Shown here piece after piece: positions 8,291 to 17,158 of a stretch of DNA of 64,000 nucleotides (position 1 is its first letter; each line of letters begins with the position of its first letter). Position numbers and translations under genes: made by a program. Source of the stretch: Flavobacterium johnsoniae. Lineage in GTDB: Bacteria > Bacteroidota > Bacteroidia > Flavobacteriales > Flavobacteriaceae. The DNA lies in the NCBI RefSeq assembly GCF_001879205.1, contig NZ_MLFK01000002.1, positions 124,001 to 188,000 on the forward strand. The letters run 5' to 3'. The notes beneath the pieces were generated by a model, which ran no database searches, was not told the DNA's origin, and worked only from the letters and a program-made list of their open reading frames with translations.

Positions 8291-9723
8291 TAAAACTGAA
8301 AATATATAAATTCCTTATAATCTGAAAATGTTCCAAACGCCATAATCGCTAAAATTGCCAAGGCTGTTTTGAGTGTTGACCATTTTCCAGAAAGCGGCTC
8401 TATTTTACTACGGTTATTCCATTCGATTAAAACAAATATTCCAATCAATAAAAGGAGTTCATAACTATAGCGTTCGTTAGCTAAATATTGAAAACTAAAA
8501 TCCTTAGTAGTGATAATACGTTTAAGATACAATAACGCATCTGAAATTGTGCGTGCCCTAAAAAATACCCAGGCAACACAAGTAATTATAAAGGTTAAAA
8601 ATATACTTAGAATTGTTTTTACAGAATCGAAATTTCGTTTTAGCACTATCTCATTTATATTATTTCTGTTGCTGTTTGAAAGAAGTAAAGGCAGGAAATA
8701 AACAGCATTGATAAATCCCCAGGCGATATAGGTCCAATTGGCTCCATGCCAAAACCCACTTACAACAAAAATGATAAATGTATTTCTAATTTTCATCCAA
8801 AGTCCGCCTTTGCTTCCTCCTAACGGAATATATAAATAATCGCGAAACCATGAAGAAAGTGATATATGCCAACGACGCCAAAACTCGGCAATATCTCTTG
8901 AAAAATAAGGATAATTAAAATTGCGTAATAAATCTATCCCAAACAATTTTGAAACTCCCAGAGCTATATCTGAATAACCTGAAAAGTCACCATAAATTTG
9001 AAAGGCGAAATAAACCGCTCCCATAATTAATGAAAAAGAATTCATTGAAGTATAATTATCGAAAATTGCATTGGCGTAAGTGGCACAAGTATCTGCAATA
9101 ACTACTTTTTTAACTAAACCCCATATTATTTGACACACTCCATCTTTCGCCGTTTGAAAGTTAAATTCACGTTTTATTTTTACCTGTGGCAATAAATGAG
9201 TTGCTCGCTCGATTGGCCCGGCAACTAAAAGAGGAAAATAGCTGACAAACAATGAATAATCAACAAAATTATATTCGGCCCTAATTCGTTTATAATAAAT
9301 ATCTATAACATACGACAATCCATGAAATGTATAGAATGAGATTCCGACAGGAAGCACAACATTCAGTAAAATTGGACTTGCTTTTAATCCCACAGAAGTT
9401 AATAAGTCGGAGAATGAAGCTGCAAAAAAGTTATAGTATTTAAAGATCCCCAGAAAACCCAGATTGACCAATATACTTAGCCAAAACCAAAATTTTCTGC
9501 TGTTTTCTGATTTTCCTTTTTCAATTTGAATTCCGGTGTAATAATCTAAAAAAGTTGAGAAAACCAATAAAAAAAGAAAACGCCAATCCCAACAAGAATA
9601 AAAATAGTAACTGGCAATAATTAATAAAGCATTCTGCGTGCTTTTGTTTTTATTAAAAACAAACCAATATAATAGAAAAACAATTGGCAGAAAAATAGCA
9701 AACGCTATGGAATTAAAAAACAT
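8290..9723 (-). CDS. MBOAT family O-acyltransferase (AlgI/PatA-like)
   Basis: A 477-residue integral membrane protein of the MBOAT family. It contains the family-defining segment GFWHGANWTYIAWG with the invariant catalytic His at residue 326, preceded by the amphipathic AEFWRRWHISLSSWFRDYLYIPLGG-type region around 280-305. Such proteins transfer an acyl group from a cytoplasmic donor through the inner membrane to a periplasmic acceptor; AlgI (alginate) and PatA (peptidoglycan) are known examples. The adjoining SGNH protein is its likely partner, so this pair probably O-acetylates the exported polysaccharide. It starts 177 bases after the CMP-sugar synthetase gene, so it may have its own transcript, but I see no clear promoter. 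Confidence 0.88.
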   Translation of the reverse strand: MFFNSIAFAIFLPIVFLLYWFVFNKNKSTQNALLIIASYYFYSCWDWRFLFLLVFSTFLDYYTGIQIEKGKSENSRKFWFWLSILVNLGFLGIFKYYNFFAASFSDLLTSVGLKASPILLNVVLPVGISFYTFHGLSYVIDIYYKRIRAEYNFVDYSLFVSYFPLLVAGPIERATHLLPQVKIKREFNFQTAKDGVCQIIWGLVKKVVIADTCATYANAIFDNYTSMNSFSLIMGAVYFAFQIYGDFSGYSDIALGVSKLFGIDLLRNFNYPYFSRDIAEFWRRWHISLSSWFRDYLYIPLGGSKGGLWMKIRNTFIIFVVSGFWHGANWTYIAWGFINAVYFLPLLLSNSNRNNINEIVLKRNFDSVKTILSIFLTFIITCVAWVFFRARTISDALLYLKRIITTKDFSFQYLANERYSYELLLLIGIFVLIEWNNRSKIEPLSGKWSTLKTALAILAIMAFGTFSDYKEFIYFQF

Positions 9724-9900
9724 ATAGTGTTAAAAAAAAAATTGTTTTGAAAGCAACAAAGAAAAGATTTTTTCCCTTAAAAAGAAGTTTTTAATTTCTA
9801 TTCGAATTTATTATATAAAACATTAATGCATTGTTTTAATTTTATATTGTTTTAAAAGGGTTAATAATTTAAACTATCAAATCAATTAAACTAAAAATAA
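9724..9900. other. Intergenic gap without recognisable element
   Basis: A 177-base AT-rich gap between the CMP-sugar synthetase and MBOAT genes. I found no TAnnTTTG motif on the minus strand, no strong hairpin followed by a T-run and no ORF of interest. It may mark a transcript boundary or an old junction between modules, but nothing in it proves that. Confidence 0.3.
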
Positions 9901-10599
9901 TTATTTAAATTTCCCACGAACAATCTCTTCAGCCTTTTCCCAATCTTCCAATGTATCAATATTGATGTAAAATTCAGGGTCTGACTCTATAAAAGCAATA
10001 CTTTCTCCATACAAAGATTTATTCTCCAAAAGAACTTTTGTCTTTGTTATGTAAATATTTCCATCTCTGTGATAAGTAGTTGGAAGTTCTTGTCGTCGAC
10101 TAATGATTTCTGTTTCTCCTGTAGCAATTTTCAAATTTCCTTTATCATTCATTTCAAATGTCCAATGCGGATTATATATATGTGGCACTTTGAGTACTGA
10201 GACCAAAGAATCCGCATCCTTCTCTATAAAATTTTCAATAGCCTTGTCTAAAAAATCAACTGTTCTAAAAGGGCAAGTTACCTGCAAAAGACAAACAGCA
10301 TCAAAATAAATATCATTAAATTGGTACCATTCTAATGCATGAATGATTGTATCAATTGTTGGTGTTGTATCTTCTGCCAAGTTCATTGGCCTGATAAATG
10401 GTGCTTTTATTCCTAATTTTTTTGCTGTTTCAATAATTTCATGGTTCTCTGTCGAGATAATCAACTCTGTAAGTTTTTTTGACTGCAGAGCTATTTCTGA
10501 AGTATAAGCCAATAATGGTTTATCATTTAACAGCTTAATATTTTTACCTGGAACTCCCTTTGAACCTCCTCGAGCAGGAATCAAACCTAAAATCCTCAT
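9901..10599 (-). CDS. neuA: CMP-nonulosonate cytidylyltransferase (NeuA/LegF/PseF family)
   Basis: A 232-residue cytidylyltransferase. The N-terminus has the nucleotide-binding signature LIPARGGSKGVPGKNI starting at residue 6, followed by LLNDKPLLAYT. LQVTCPFR in the centre and FYINIDTLEDWEKAE near the C-terminus are typical of CMP-sialate/CMP-nonulosonate synthetases. It would activate a 9-carbon acidic sugar with CTP in the cytoplasm. Start and stop overlap the NeuC-like gene by one base, and the three nonulosonate genes form a tight unit (neuB, neuC, neuA in reading order). Whether the sugar is sialic, legionaminic or another nonulosonic acid cannot be decided from this protein alone. Confidence 0.85.
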   Translation of the reverse strand: MRILGLIPARGGSKGVPGKNIKLLNDKPLLAYTSEIALQSKKLTELIISTENHEIIETAKKLGIKAPFIRPMNLAEDTTPTIDTIIHALEWYQFNDIYFDAVCLLQVTCPFRTVDFLDKAIENFIEKDADSLVSVLKVPHIYNPHWTFEMNDKGNLKIATGETEIISRRQELPTTYHRDGNIYITKTKVLLENKSLYGESIAFIESDPEFYINIDTLEDWEKAEEIVRGKFK

Positions 10600-11759
10600 T
10601 AGTAAGTAATTGTTTTATGAAACTGCAAAGGTAATTCCTGTAATAAGTCAGCAATTTCATTACCAGCACTTCCATTTCCGTAAATAGATGAAGAAGCAAA
10701 TTTTCCATTATTAATAGAATTTAATATTGCAGATTCAATTTTCTCTTGACAATAATCAACATCAATGCTATTACCTCCCCTGTCTCTTTTATTTTGTCTA
10801 GACCCAATATTTACAACTGGAACTCCTAGAAAGGCACATTCTCTAATACCAACACTTGAATTTCCAATTAAGCACAAACTATGATTCAATAAATGTAAGA
10901 AATCTATTCCCTCCATATTCTTAAAAAAATGAACGTTAGGTAATTGATGTTTTTCTCTAAAAGCACGTATTCCTGTTGATGTTCCATCTGCACCAGCGTC
11001 TACATTTGGCCAAAACCAAAGTGTGGGAATATCTAATTTATAAATGGCTTCAAGAGTTACTTCAATATGTTTACGCGAATCTTTATATTCTGTTGTTACT
11101 GGATGCTGCATTACAACAAGATATCCTTTTGAAAGATCCGGTTTTGCTCCTACACCACCGTATTTCTCATATGGATCAAATAAAAGTTTTTCCGTTTCAT
11201 TAATAGTCGTTGCTAAATCAATCGATGGACAACCTGTATTAAATACCATTGAAGGGTCTTCTCCTAATTTAATTACACGCTCTTTTGCATTTTCAGAAGC
11301 AACAAAATGATAATCAGCTAATTTTGTAATTGCATGACGTACCTTCTCATCAATATTTCCTGTTACCTCACCTCCTTGAATATGTGCCAGAGGAATATTC
11401 ATATAAGAAGCAGCAATAGCTGTAGCCATTGTTTCAAATCTATCGGCAATTGTAACTACAATATCAGGTTTTAGATTATCAAAAACACTAGATAATTCTA
11501 AAATACCTATTCCTGTTGTTTTGGCAGCTGCGGCTAAATTTTCGCCCTCCAGAACATTAAAAACTTTTGCCGCAATATTAAAACCATCTTTTTCTATATA
11601 ATTAACCGCAGAGCCATATCTATCTAAAAGTGCAGATGCAGCAACTACTAATTGCAATTCTAAATCAGGATGTTTATTGACAGCTTCTAAGACAGTCTTG
11701 ACACGACTGTATGAAGGGCGCGCTGTAACAACGACAGCAATTTTTCTTATTTGGTTCAT
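10599..11759 (-). CDS. neuC: Hydrolysing UDP-sugar 2-epimerase (NeuC/LegG family)
   Basis: A 386-residue GT-B-like epimerase. Visible landmarks are TARPSYSRV at residues 12-20, ADRFET at 105-110 (the GDRxE-type motif), HIQGGEVTGNIDEKVRHA at 126-143 and GNSSVGIRECA near 298. These fit the hydrolysing UDP-GlcNAc 2-epimerase family, whose NeuC members release ManNAc and whose LegG members release 2,4-diacetamido-2,4,6-trideoxymannose. The ADRFE and HIQGGE forms are shared by both. It overlaps the synthase gene by 4 bases and the CMP-transferase by 1, confirming its role in nonulosonate synthesis rather than in WbjD/FnlC-type epimerisation. Confidence 0.85.
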   Translation of the reverse strand: MNQIRKIAVVVTARPSYSRVKTVLEAVNKHPDLELQLVVAASALLDRYGSAVNYIEKDGFNIAAKVFNVLEGENLAAAAKTTGIGILELSSVFDNLKPDIVVTIADRFETMATAIAASYMNIPLAHIQGGEVTGNIDEKVRHAITKLADYHFVASENAKERVIKLGEDPSMVFNTGCPSIDLATTINETEKLLFDPYEKYGGVGAKPDLSKGYLVVMQHPVTTEYKDSRKHIEVTLEAIYKLDIPTLWFWPNVDAGADGTSTGIRAFREKHQLPNVHFFKNMEGIDFLHLLNHSLCLIGNSSVGIRECAFLGVPVVNIGSRQNKRDRGGNSIDVDYCQEKIESAILNSINNGKFASSSIYGNGSAGNEIADLLQELPLQFHKTITY

Positions 11760-12772
11760 GCTAAATCTTCTTCATTTAAAAAGTCCCATTGTTTCATATC
11801 AGATTTAAGAGGTCTCCCAATTATATCTTTATAATTGCTGGTTTTAATACCATATCCTGTTGGTTTTTTTGCTTCTAAATCTTCGAAGCTTAGAATATGA
11901 CCTTTTGGTAAGTTTTTATTAACAGCTAAAGATTTTTCAAAAATTTGTTTCAAAGATAATACAGAATCAACATTGTTTTTATTAACCGGATGCAACAATG
12001 ATTTAGAAATATTTCTAACTCCTTCTATTAATTCTTTAGCTTCATATAATGTCAATGAAGCTTTTGAATCCGGGCCAAAAAGCCCTCTGTCAAAAACCAC
12101 ATGAAATTCTAAAATAGAAGCGCCTAATGCCGTTGCAGCTATGCAAGTTTCTTTTTTTGCAGAGTGATCTGAAAAACCAACCGGAACATCATAACGCATT
12201 TTTAATTCTGAAATAATATTAAAACCATACTGTTCCGGCTGTGTAGGATAAGCAGTCATACATTGCAAAATTGAAAAGCTAACATTTCTTTCTTTTAAAA
12301 AAGTGACTGTTTCATCCAATTCGGTATATGAACTCATGCCAGATGATATAATTACTGGTTTACCTGTCCTGGCTATTTTTTCTAAAATTAGAAAATTATT
12401 GACTTCGCCTGACCCAATTTTATAACAGCTAATTCCAATTTCTTCTAACCAGTCTACAGCCATATTACTAAACGGAGAACATATAAAATCAAGTCCGATT
12501 GTATCACAGTGTTTTTTTATTCCTTTCCATTGATCTAGCGAAAAGCCCATTCTTTTCCAATAGTCAAAACGAGTGTTATCTTCTAAAGAAAACTTAACTC
12601 TAAAAGGCTCAAACTCGCTGCTTTCGGCTTCTGCAATATGCATTTGAAATTTTACTGCGTTGGCACCAGTTTGTGCTACAGCATCAATATAAGAATACAA
12701 CATTCCTAGACTACCATCATGGGCCTGACCAATTTCTGCTATTATATAAGGCGTAGGTTCTTTCAAATACAT
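11756..12772 (-). CDS. neuB: Nonulosonic acid synthase (NeuB/LegI family)
   Basis: A 338-residue PEP-dependent condensing enzyme. IAEIGQAHDGS at residues 11-21 opens the TIM-barrel, with GANAVKFQMH, the metal/PEP-site FSDHS and LEFHVVFDRGLFGPDSKASL further on. The last 60 residues form a small SAF/antifreeze-like domain (NLPKGHILSFEDLEAKKP, then GRPL). It would condense PEP with a 6-carbon amino sugar (ManNAc or a 2,4-diacetamido-trideoxyhexose) to a 9-carbon acid in the cytoplasm. It begins 79 bases after the acyltransferase gene and leads the neuB-neuC-neuA unit. Family assignment is firm; substrate is not. Confidence 0.87.
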   Translation of the reverse strand: MYLKEPTPYIIAEIGQAHDGSLGMLYSYIDAVAQTGANAVKFQMHIAEAESSEFEPFRVKFSLEDNTRFDYWKRMGFSLDQWKGIKKHCDTIGLDFICSPFSNMAVDWLEEIGISCYKIGSGEVNNFLILEKIARTGKPVIISSGMSSYTELDETVTFLKERNVSFSILQCMTAYPTQPEQYGFNIISELKMRYDVPVGFSDHSAKKETCIAATALGASILEFHVVFDRGLFGPDSKASLTLYEAKELIEGVRNISKSLLHPVNKNNVDSVLSLKQIFEKSLAVNKNLPKGHILSFEDLEAKKPTGYGIKTSNYKDIIGRPLKSDMKQWDFLNEEDLA

Positions 12773-12851
12773 GTTATACTTTTATTATTTAAATTTGATT
12801 TTGCTAAAAAGAAATTCTTTTTAGACTTCATTTTGTTTCGAAGTGGTTTTT

Positions 12852-13826
12852 CTACCAAAATATATAAAATAGAACTACAATCAATAGAATAAACCTTATA
12901 AGAAAAACGACTGTTGGGTCAATAATCTTAAAATATTTATTAATACTATAAGCACTTACTATAGAATAAATTGGATGCTGCAATATGTAAATTCCGTAAC
13001 TGATTTCTCCTAAAAAAACAAATGCTTTTTTCTTAAACAATCTTGTTAAACTACCAATATTAATAGATAGTAAAATGATTAATGGTATGAAAAAAACTGC
13101 CAGCAAACCATTGTGATAGTGCATTTCCATTGGAAACCTTAACGCTAAAGCGATTAATCCAGACAGTAATAAAATAAAAAAATCATAATTTGCCTTTTTA
13201 TCTTTTAAATACTTTATAAAAAACAATCCTGCCAAATTTCCTATTAAAAATTCATTTAAATGCATTATAGGATTACGATCTAAAAGGAGAAATTCATTAT
13301 CAAAAAACAAATGATATATTATTTGGCTAAAAATCCAGAATAAAATAATATAGAGAGAAAGCTTTTTTAGTTTTATGTTTTTAAATAACGTATTGAACAG
13401 GAAAGGAAAAATTAAATAAAAAATAAACTCTACAGATAATGACCAGCCAGGCGGGTTAATCGTCAAACTTTTGTCTGGAACCCAAGATTGAACCATTAAG
13501 ATATTTAAAACTAAACCTGAAAAATCCAAATTTTCTGAGCGAATTTGCAGAATAAACATCACTAGGATTGCCAAAAAATATAATGGATAGATTCTTGTAA
13601 ATCTATTTAAATAGTATTCTTTATTCGAAATAAGCGACTGATTTGAATAGGCTATTATCATCACAAAACCAGACAAAATAAAAAAGTAACTTACAAATAC
13701 ATCTGCATTAAGAAAAATAAAATCTACATATTTATTGTTAAATAAAAAACTTTTCTGACCATAGTGAAATATAACAATTGAAACTGCCGCTAAAAATCGG
13801 GTAAAAGTTAACTGTTCTACCCTCAT
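12852..13826 (-). CDS. Acyltransferase 3 family membrane protein (OafA-like)
   Basis: A 324-residue polytopic protein with about ten hydrophobic segments. The N-terminus has RFLAAVSIVIFHYG with the catalytic-type His of the acyltransferase 3 (OafA/OatA) family near residue 21, then FFILSGFVM and the NRFTRIYPLYF block near 80-100 that is diagnostic for this family. Members move an acetyl or other acyl group onto sugars of O-antigens, capsules or peptidoglycan. No C-terminal SGNH domain is attached. It overlaps the upstream GT4 gene by 4 bases. It is slightly short, but the pattern of segments is complete. Confidence 0.82.
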   Translation of the reverse strand: MRVEQLTFTRFLAAVSIVIFHYGQKSFLFNNKYVDFIFLNADVFVSYFFILSGFVMIIAYSNQSLISNKEYYLNRFTRIYPLYFLAILVMFILQIRSENLDFSGLVLNILMVQSWVPDKSLTINPPGWSLSVEFIFYLIFPFLFNTLFKNIKLKKLSLYIILFWIFSQIIYHLFFDNEFLLLDRNPIMHLNEFLIGNLAGLFFIKYLKDKKANYDFFILLLSGLIALALRFPMEMHYHNGLLAVFFIPLIILLSINIGSLTRLFKKKAFVFLGEISYGIYILQHPIYSIVSAYSINKYFKIIDPTVVFLIRFILLIVVLFYIFW

Positions 13827-14950
13827 AATTCTAACAAGTTATTTTCTATCCTAAATTTTGCGTTTTTTATAATAATGTTCATCTGGGTATTCCATTTTTC
13901 CATAGAATATAAATCAGAGGAAAATTCATATGTTTCAAATTCTCCTTCTAAAAAATCATTTATTGCAACTTCCCATTCTGATACAAAATGAGGTCTTTGA
14001 ATTAATTTTCCCAACTTCCCATATTGTAAAACTTCCGGAACACCACCTAAAGCAGAAGCAATACAATAATTGCCACAATGTAAAGCCTCGATTAAACTAA
14101 GACCAAAACCCTCCTGCCATAATGTTGGAAAAAGATAACAATCTGAAACTTGATAATATTTTGGAAGTTCGTCATTTTTAATTTTACCCAAAAAAACAAC
14201 TCCGTCTATTTTTATCTCCGAATTACAACCAATAACTAACAAAACAATATTTTTTTGAGGAGTATAAAGTCTATTCCAAACATCTAAAATTAAATGTAAT
14301 CCTTTTTTAGGTCTATCTTGAGAACACCATATAAAAACTTTTTTACCATCAAATCCCATTTGCCGTTTTAATGTTATTTTCTGATCAAAACTAATTTTAG
14401 CGAATTTTTTAGTATCAATACCATTATGCAGAACCGAAAAATAACTTGGCAAAACAGTAATCTGTTTTTTGTGCTCCATATAGCTATCATTTGTAAGTAC
14501 AATTAATTCATTGACTATTTCATAAAAATCTTTTACTGAGTCTTGTTTAATATGTGGAAAATACCCATGATAAAAGAATTGAATATAACATTGTTTGTCA
14601 ATGCCTTTTGAAATAAGATATTTTTTTAAAGGCTTCACTATTCCATAATTGTCAACAATTTGGATAATATACTTTTCACTCGGCATAATTAACTTACTTA
14701 GTGCCTGAAAATATTCTGTATTTTTTCTTTTAAAAATTTTATGCTGTAATTTGTTCCAAAGTGTAAAATTTACAAAACTATAATTTATACCATTATATAG
14801 GTTATCAGGTTTACTGCAAACAATGTAATCTATTTTATGATTACTTCTCAGATAATTAGCGTATAAAGTAGGCCAACTTCCAATTTTTGAAAAAGGCAGT
14901 GGCACTTGAGAAATCAAAATGACTTTACAATCAACAAAAACATTTTCCAC
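13823..14950 (-). CDS. Glycosyltransferase family 4 (GT-B fold)
   Basis: A 375-residue GT4 protein. Its donor domain contains IWCSQDRPKKGLHLIL and the EX7E motif EGFGLSLIE (E280...E288), followed by GGVPEVL, which contacts the donor in the family. The N-terminal half begins VILISQVPLPFSKIGSW. It lies 5 bases after the GT-A gene at 14956 and overlaps the acyltransferase by 4, placing it in the same transcript. The sugar transferred cannot be predicted. Confidence 0.84.
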   Translation of the reverse strand: MENVFVDCKVILISQVPLPFSKIGSWPTLYANYLRSNHKIDYIVCSKPDNLYNGINYSFVNFTLWNKLQHKIFKRKNTEYFQALSKLIMPSEKYIIQIVDNYGIVKPLKKYLISKGIDKQCYIQFFYHGYFPHIKQDSVKDFYEIVNELIVLTNDSYMEHKKQITVLPSYFSVLHNGIDTKKFAKISFDQKITLKRQMGFDGKKVFIWCSQDRPKKGLHLILDVWNRLYTPQKNIVLLVIGCNSEIKIDGVVFLGKIKNDELPKYYQVSDCYLFPTLWQEGFGLSLIEALHCGNYCIASALGGVPEVLQYGKLGKLIQRPHFVSEWEVAINDFLEGEFETYEFSSDLYSMEKWNTQMNIIIKNAKFRIENNLLEL

Positions 14951-14955
14951 TTATT

Positions 14956-15981
14956 TTAATAATTTAAAGGGTTTGTTAAGCCTATTCTTTTTAGCATAAA
15001 TGTTCTTGTTTTTTTATTATTAACTAAACGTAAAAACAATGAACCTATTTTTCTTGAAAGAAAGCCTATTTTTTTATCTTTTATATCATTAATGTCAATG
15101 CCATTAGAAGTTTCCTGAATTAAGTCAGAACAAACATCATTCATCCACTTCTCTTTTTTATTTCCCATATGAAAAGCAAAATTCTCCCTTGTTGCAAGCC
15201 TTAAATAACCAAGATTATCATTTGGTGTATCTATGAATTTTGCCTCTACGCCACCTACTATTTTTATAAATGCCGGCTCATTAGTGCCTTTATCAAAAAC
15301 ATCTCTCTTAAGTGTAGCTACAAAATGACCGCATCCCATTACAGCTCTCGCAGAATTAGTTTTATTTTTTAAAACTAAATATTTTTCTAGATGAATAGGT
15401 TTATACATTAATTCTTTATTTCCTAAACTCACATCAAATTTATGCATTGCTTCAGGATCAAGCACATTTTCAAATCTCAGTTTACCTTTAAAAAAACCAT
15501 AAAACCATGTACTTGAAGTATTATTTGTTAAAGCTTTACTGCTAGGCACAGGACTTACCATTCCTGCTTCTGGAAAATTAACAAACACATCTTCAACTGC
15601 GGTCTGCCATCCTTGTTTAAATAAAACATCAGCATCTGTAATAGTAATCAAAGGCTCTAAATTGCCTTTAGATGCCGCCAAAATAGCATTTATTTTTCCT
15701 AAATTCTCCTTGGAATGAAAAACCTGATCAATATAAATTGATTTCTCAAATTCCGTATCAATAAATTCTTTTACTAAGGGATGGCAATCATTATTATAAA
15801 TTGTAATTCGTGTTTTTGTATGTATCGTTTTTAATAGGGATTGTAAACATAACTTAAACACCTCAAATGATTCTTCAAAATATCCTTCGAAATGAGGAAT
15901 ATAAACAGGAATTATTACCCTATGATAATTTTCAATTATAAGGTTTTTATTTTCCTTTTCAGGATTAATTCCTATTCTCAT
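14956..15981 (-). CDS. Family 2-like GT-A glycosyltransferase
   Basis: A 341-residue protein with a GT-A fold signature: HRVIIPVYIPHFEGYF at the start, NLGKINAILAASKG near 93-106 and a TITDADVLF segment holding the metal-binding DAD triad at residues 116-118. A long insertion and a tail of about 60 residues (NGIDINDIKDKKIG onward) follow. Its first 17 bases overlap the end of the truncated epimerase fragment, so the start at 15981 (MRIGINPE) was in place before or after that deletion. Inverting transfer of an unknown sugar to a lipid-linked acceptor is the likely role. Confidence 0.72.
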   Translation of the reverse strand: MRIGINPEKENKNLIIENYHRVIIPVYIPHFEGYFEESFEVFKLCLQSLLKTIHTKTRITIYNNDCHPLVKEFIDTEFEKSIYIDQVFHSKENLGKINAILAASKGNLEPLITITDADVLFKQGWQTAVEDVFVNFPEAGMVSPVPSSKALTNNTSSTWFYGFFKGKLRFENVLDPEAMHKFDVSLGNKELMYKPIHLEKYLVLKNKTNSARAVMGCGHFVATLKRDVFDKGTNEPAFIKIVGGVEAKFIDTPNDNLGYLRLATRENFAFHMGNKKEKWMNDVCSDLIQETSNGIDINDIKDKKIGFLSRKIGSLFLRLVNNKKTRTFMLKRIGLTNPLNY

Positions 15982-16222
15982 AATGCTCTACTAGTTTTTT
16001 AATTCCATTTTCTAAAGAAATTGATTCTCTCCCTAAAAGAGTTTTCATTTTTGTAGTGTCAGGACATCTTCTTAACATATCTCCTTCTTCAAGAGCAGGT
16101 AAGTAAATAATTTGTGATTTAGAATTTGTAATGGTAATATTTTTTTGTTCCAAATCTAAAACAGCAATTTCAATATCACTTCCTACATTCCCGGCACTTC
16201 CGGTTATAAGTATTGTTTTCAT
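15965..16222 (-). pseudogene. NAD-dependent epimerase/dehydratase remnant with internal deletion
   Basis: An 85-codon frame that joins the two ends of one enzyme. Residues 1-16 (MKTILITGSAGNVGSD) are the Rossmann GxxGxxG start of an extended SDR sugar epimerase. From about residue 29 the sequence matches the family's C-terminus instead: TNSKSQIIYLP, EEGDMLRRCPDTTKMKTLLG and a SLENGIKKLVEHYE end. The middle of the enzyme, some 220-240 residues including the Ser/Thr-Tyr-x3-Lys catalytic site, is absent. The frame is kept across the junction, so this looks like one in-frame deletion. It cannot be catalytically active as an SDR. It lies among glycosyltransferases 45 bases after a GT2 gene. Confidence 0.8.
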
Positions 16223-16267
16223 TTATTTTAAAAATTATTTAAAAGAAGATAAATATGTATTATCTTG

Positions 16268-17158
16268 TCAGGAGTTCTTTAAAGAAGTATTATTTTCATT
16301 AAAACATGTATTTAGAAAATAAAGAGGTCTAAGGTATAAATTAATTTTCTTTATTCTCAGAGGATTTTCCATCAACTCATTTCTCGTATTTAAAGCGCTG
16401 ATTAATAATTTTACACGAATCCAGTATAAAACAAAGGGATTTTTTATCCTCATTCTTTTAAAATTCTCATACATTTTTTTCTCAATACCAATATACTTTT
16501 TTCTCTGAACTGATAATCGTGCTCCATCTAGATATTCTCTATAAAACGCCAAGGGTTCATTAATGTAATATACTTTATGTCTATAAAACATTCTTTGGTA
16601 GAAGTCTATGTCTTCACCCACCATTATACTTTCATCAAATAATAGATCTGACTGGAAGACCTCTTTTCTAATTAAAGGAGTTGGAGACTTCACTACCCAG
16701 CAGCCTAATGCATTCCAAAAGACATATCCAGATCGTTTATTTATTTTATTCTGTGCTGCTCCTATAATATTTCCAGTAAGTTCTCCCTTTTCATTCACTA
16801 CTGCTGCAGATGAATGAACACAATCAACTAAAGGATTTTCCATTAGAACTTTAACCTGTTTTTCAATTTTTAACTTATCCCAAAAATCATCATCATCTAA
16901 AAATGCAATAAAGTCTCCTTTGGCTTGTTTTATGCCAAAATTTCTTGCCGATGATAAACCACCATTTATTTTGAAATAATAAGTGCAATTAGAAAATTTA
17001 GAACAAATATTCTGAGCATAATGATTCACTGAACCATCATCTATTATCAAAATTTCAATATTTAAATAAGATTGATTTACTACTGATTGAATTGCTGTTT
17101 CCAGATATTCTTTTCTATTATATGTCGTGATAATGACTGTTATTAAAGGGGAAATCAT
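16268..17158 (-). CDS. Glycosyltransferase family 2 (GT-A fold)
   Basis: A 296-residue GT2 enzyme. The first 100 residues are a standard GT-A domain: ITVIITTYNRKEYLETAI, ILIIDDGS around 36-43, GGLSSARNFGIKQAKGD and the metal-binding LDDDD at residues 87-91. Gly-rich and aromatic motifs follow (VGEDIDFYQRM), supplying the ED catalytic-base type motif. It is translationally coupled to the upstream GT2 gene (4-base overlap). The donor is unknown. No frame damage is visible. Confidence 0.86.
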   Translation of the reverse strand: MISPLITVIITTYNRKEYLETAIQSVVNQSYLNIEILIIDDGSVNHYAQNICSKFSNCTYYFKINGGLSSARNFGIKQAKGDFIAFLDDDDFWDKLKIEKQVKVLMENPLVDCVHSSAAVVNEKGELTGNIIGAAQNKINKRSGYVFWNALGCWVVKSPTPLIRKEVFQSDLLFDESIMVGEDIDFYQRMFYRHKVYYINEPLAFYREYLDGARLSVQRKKYIGIEKKMYENFKRMRIKNPFVLYWIRVKLLISALNTRNELMENPLRIKKINLYLRPLYFLNTCFNENNTSLKNS

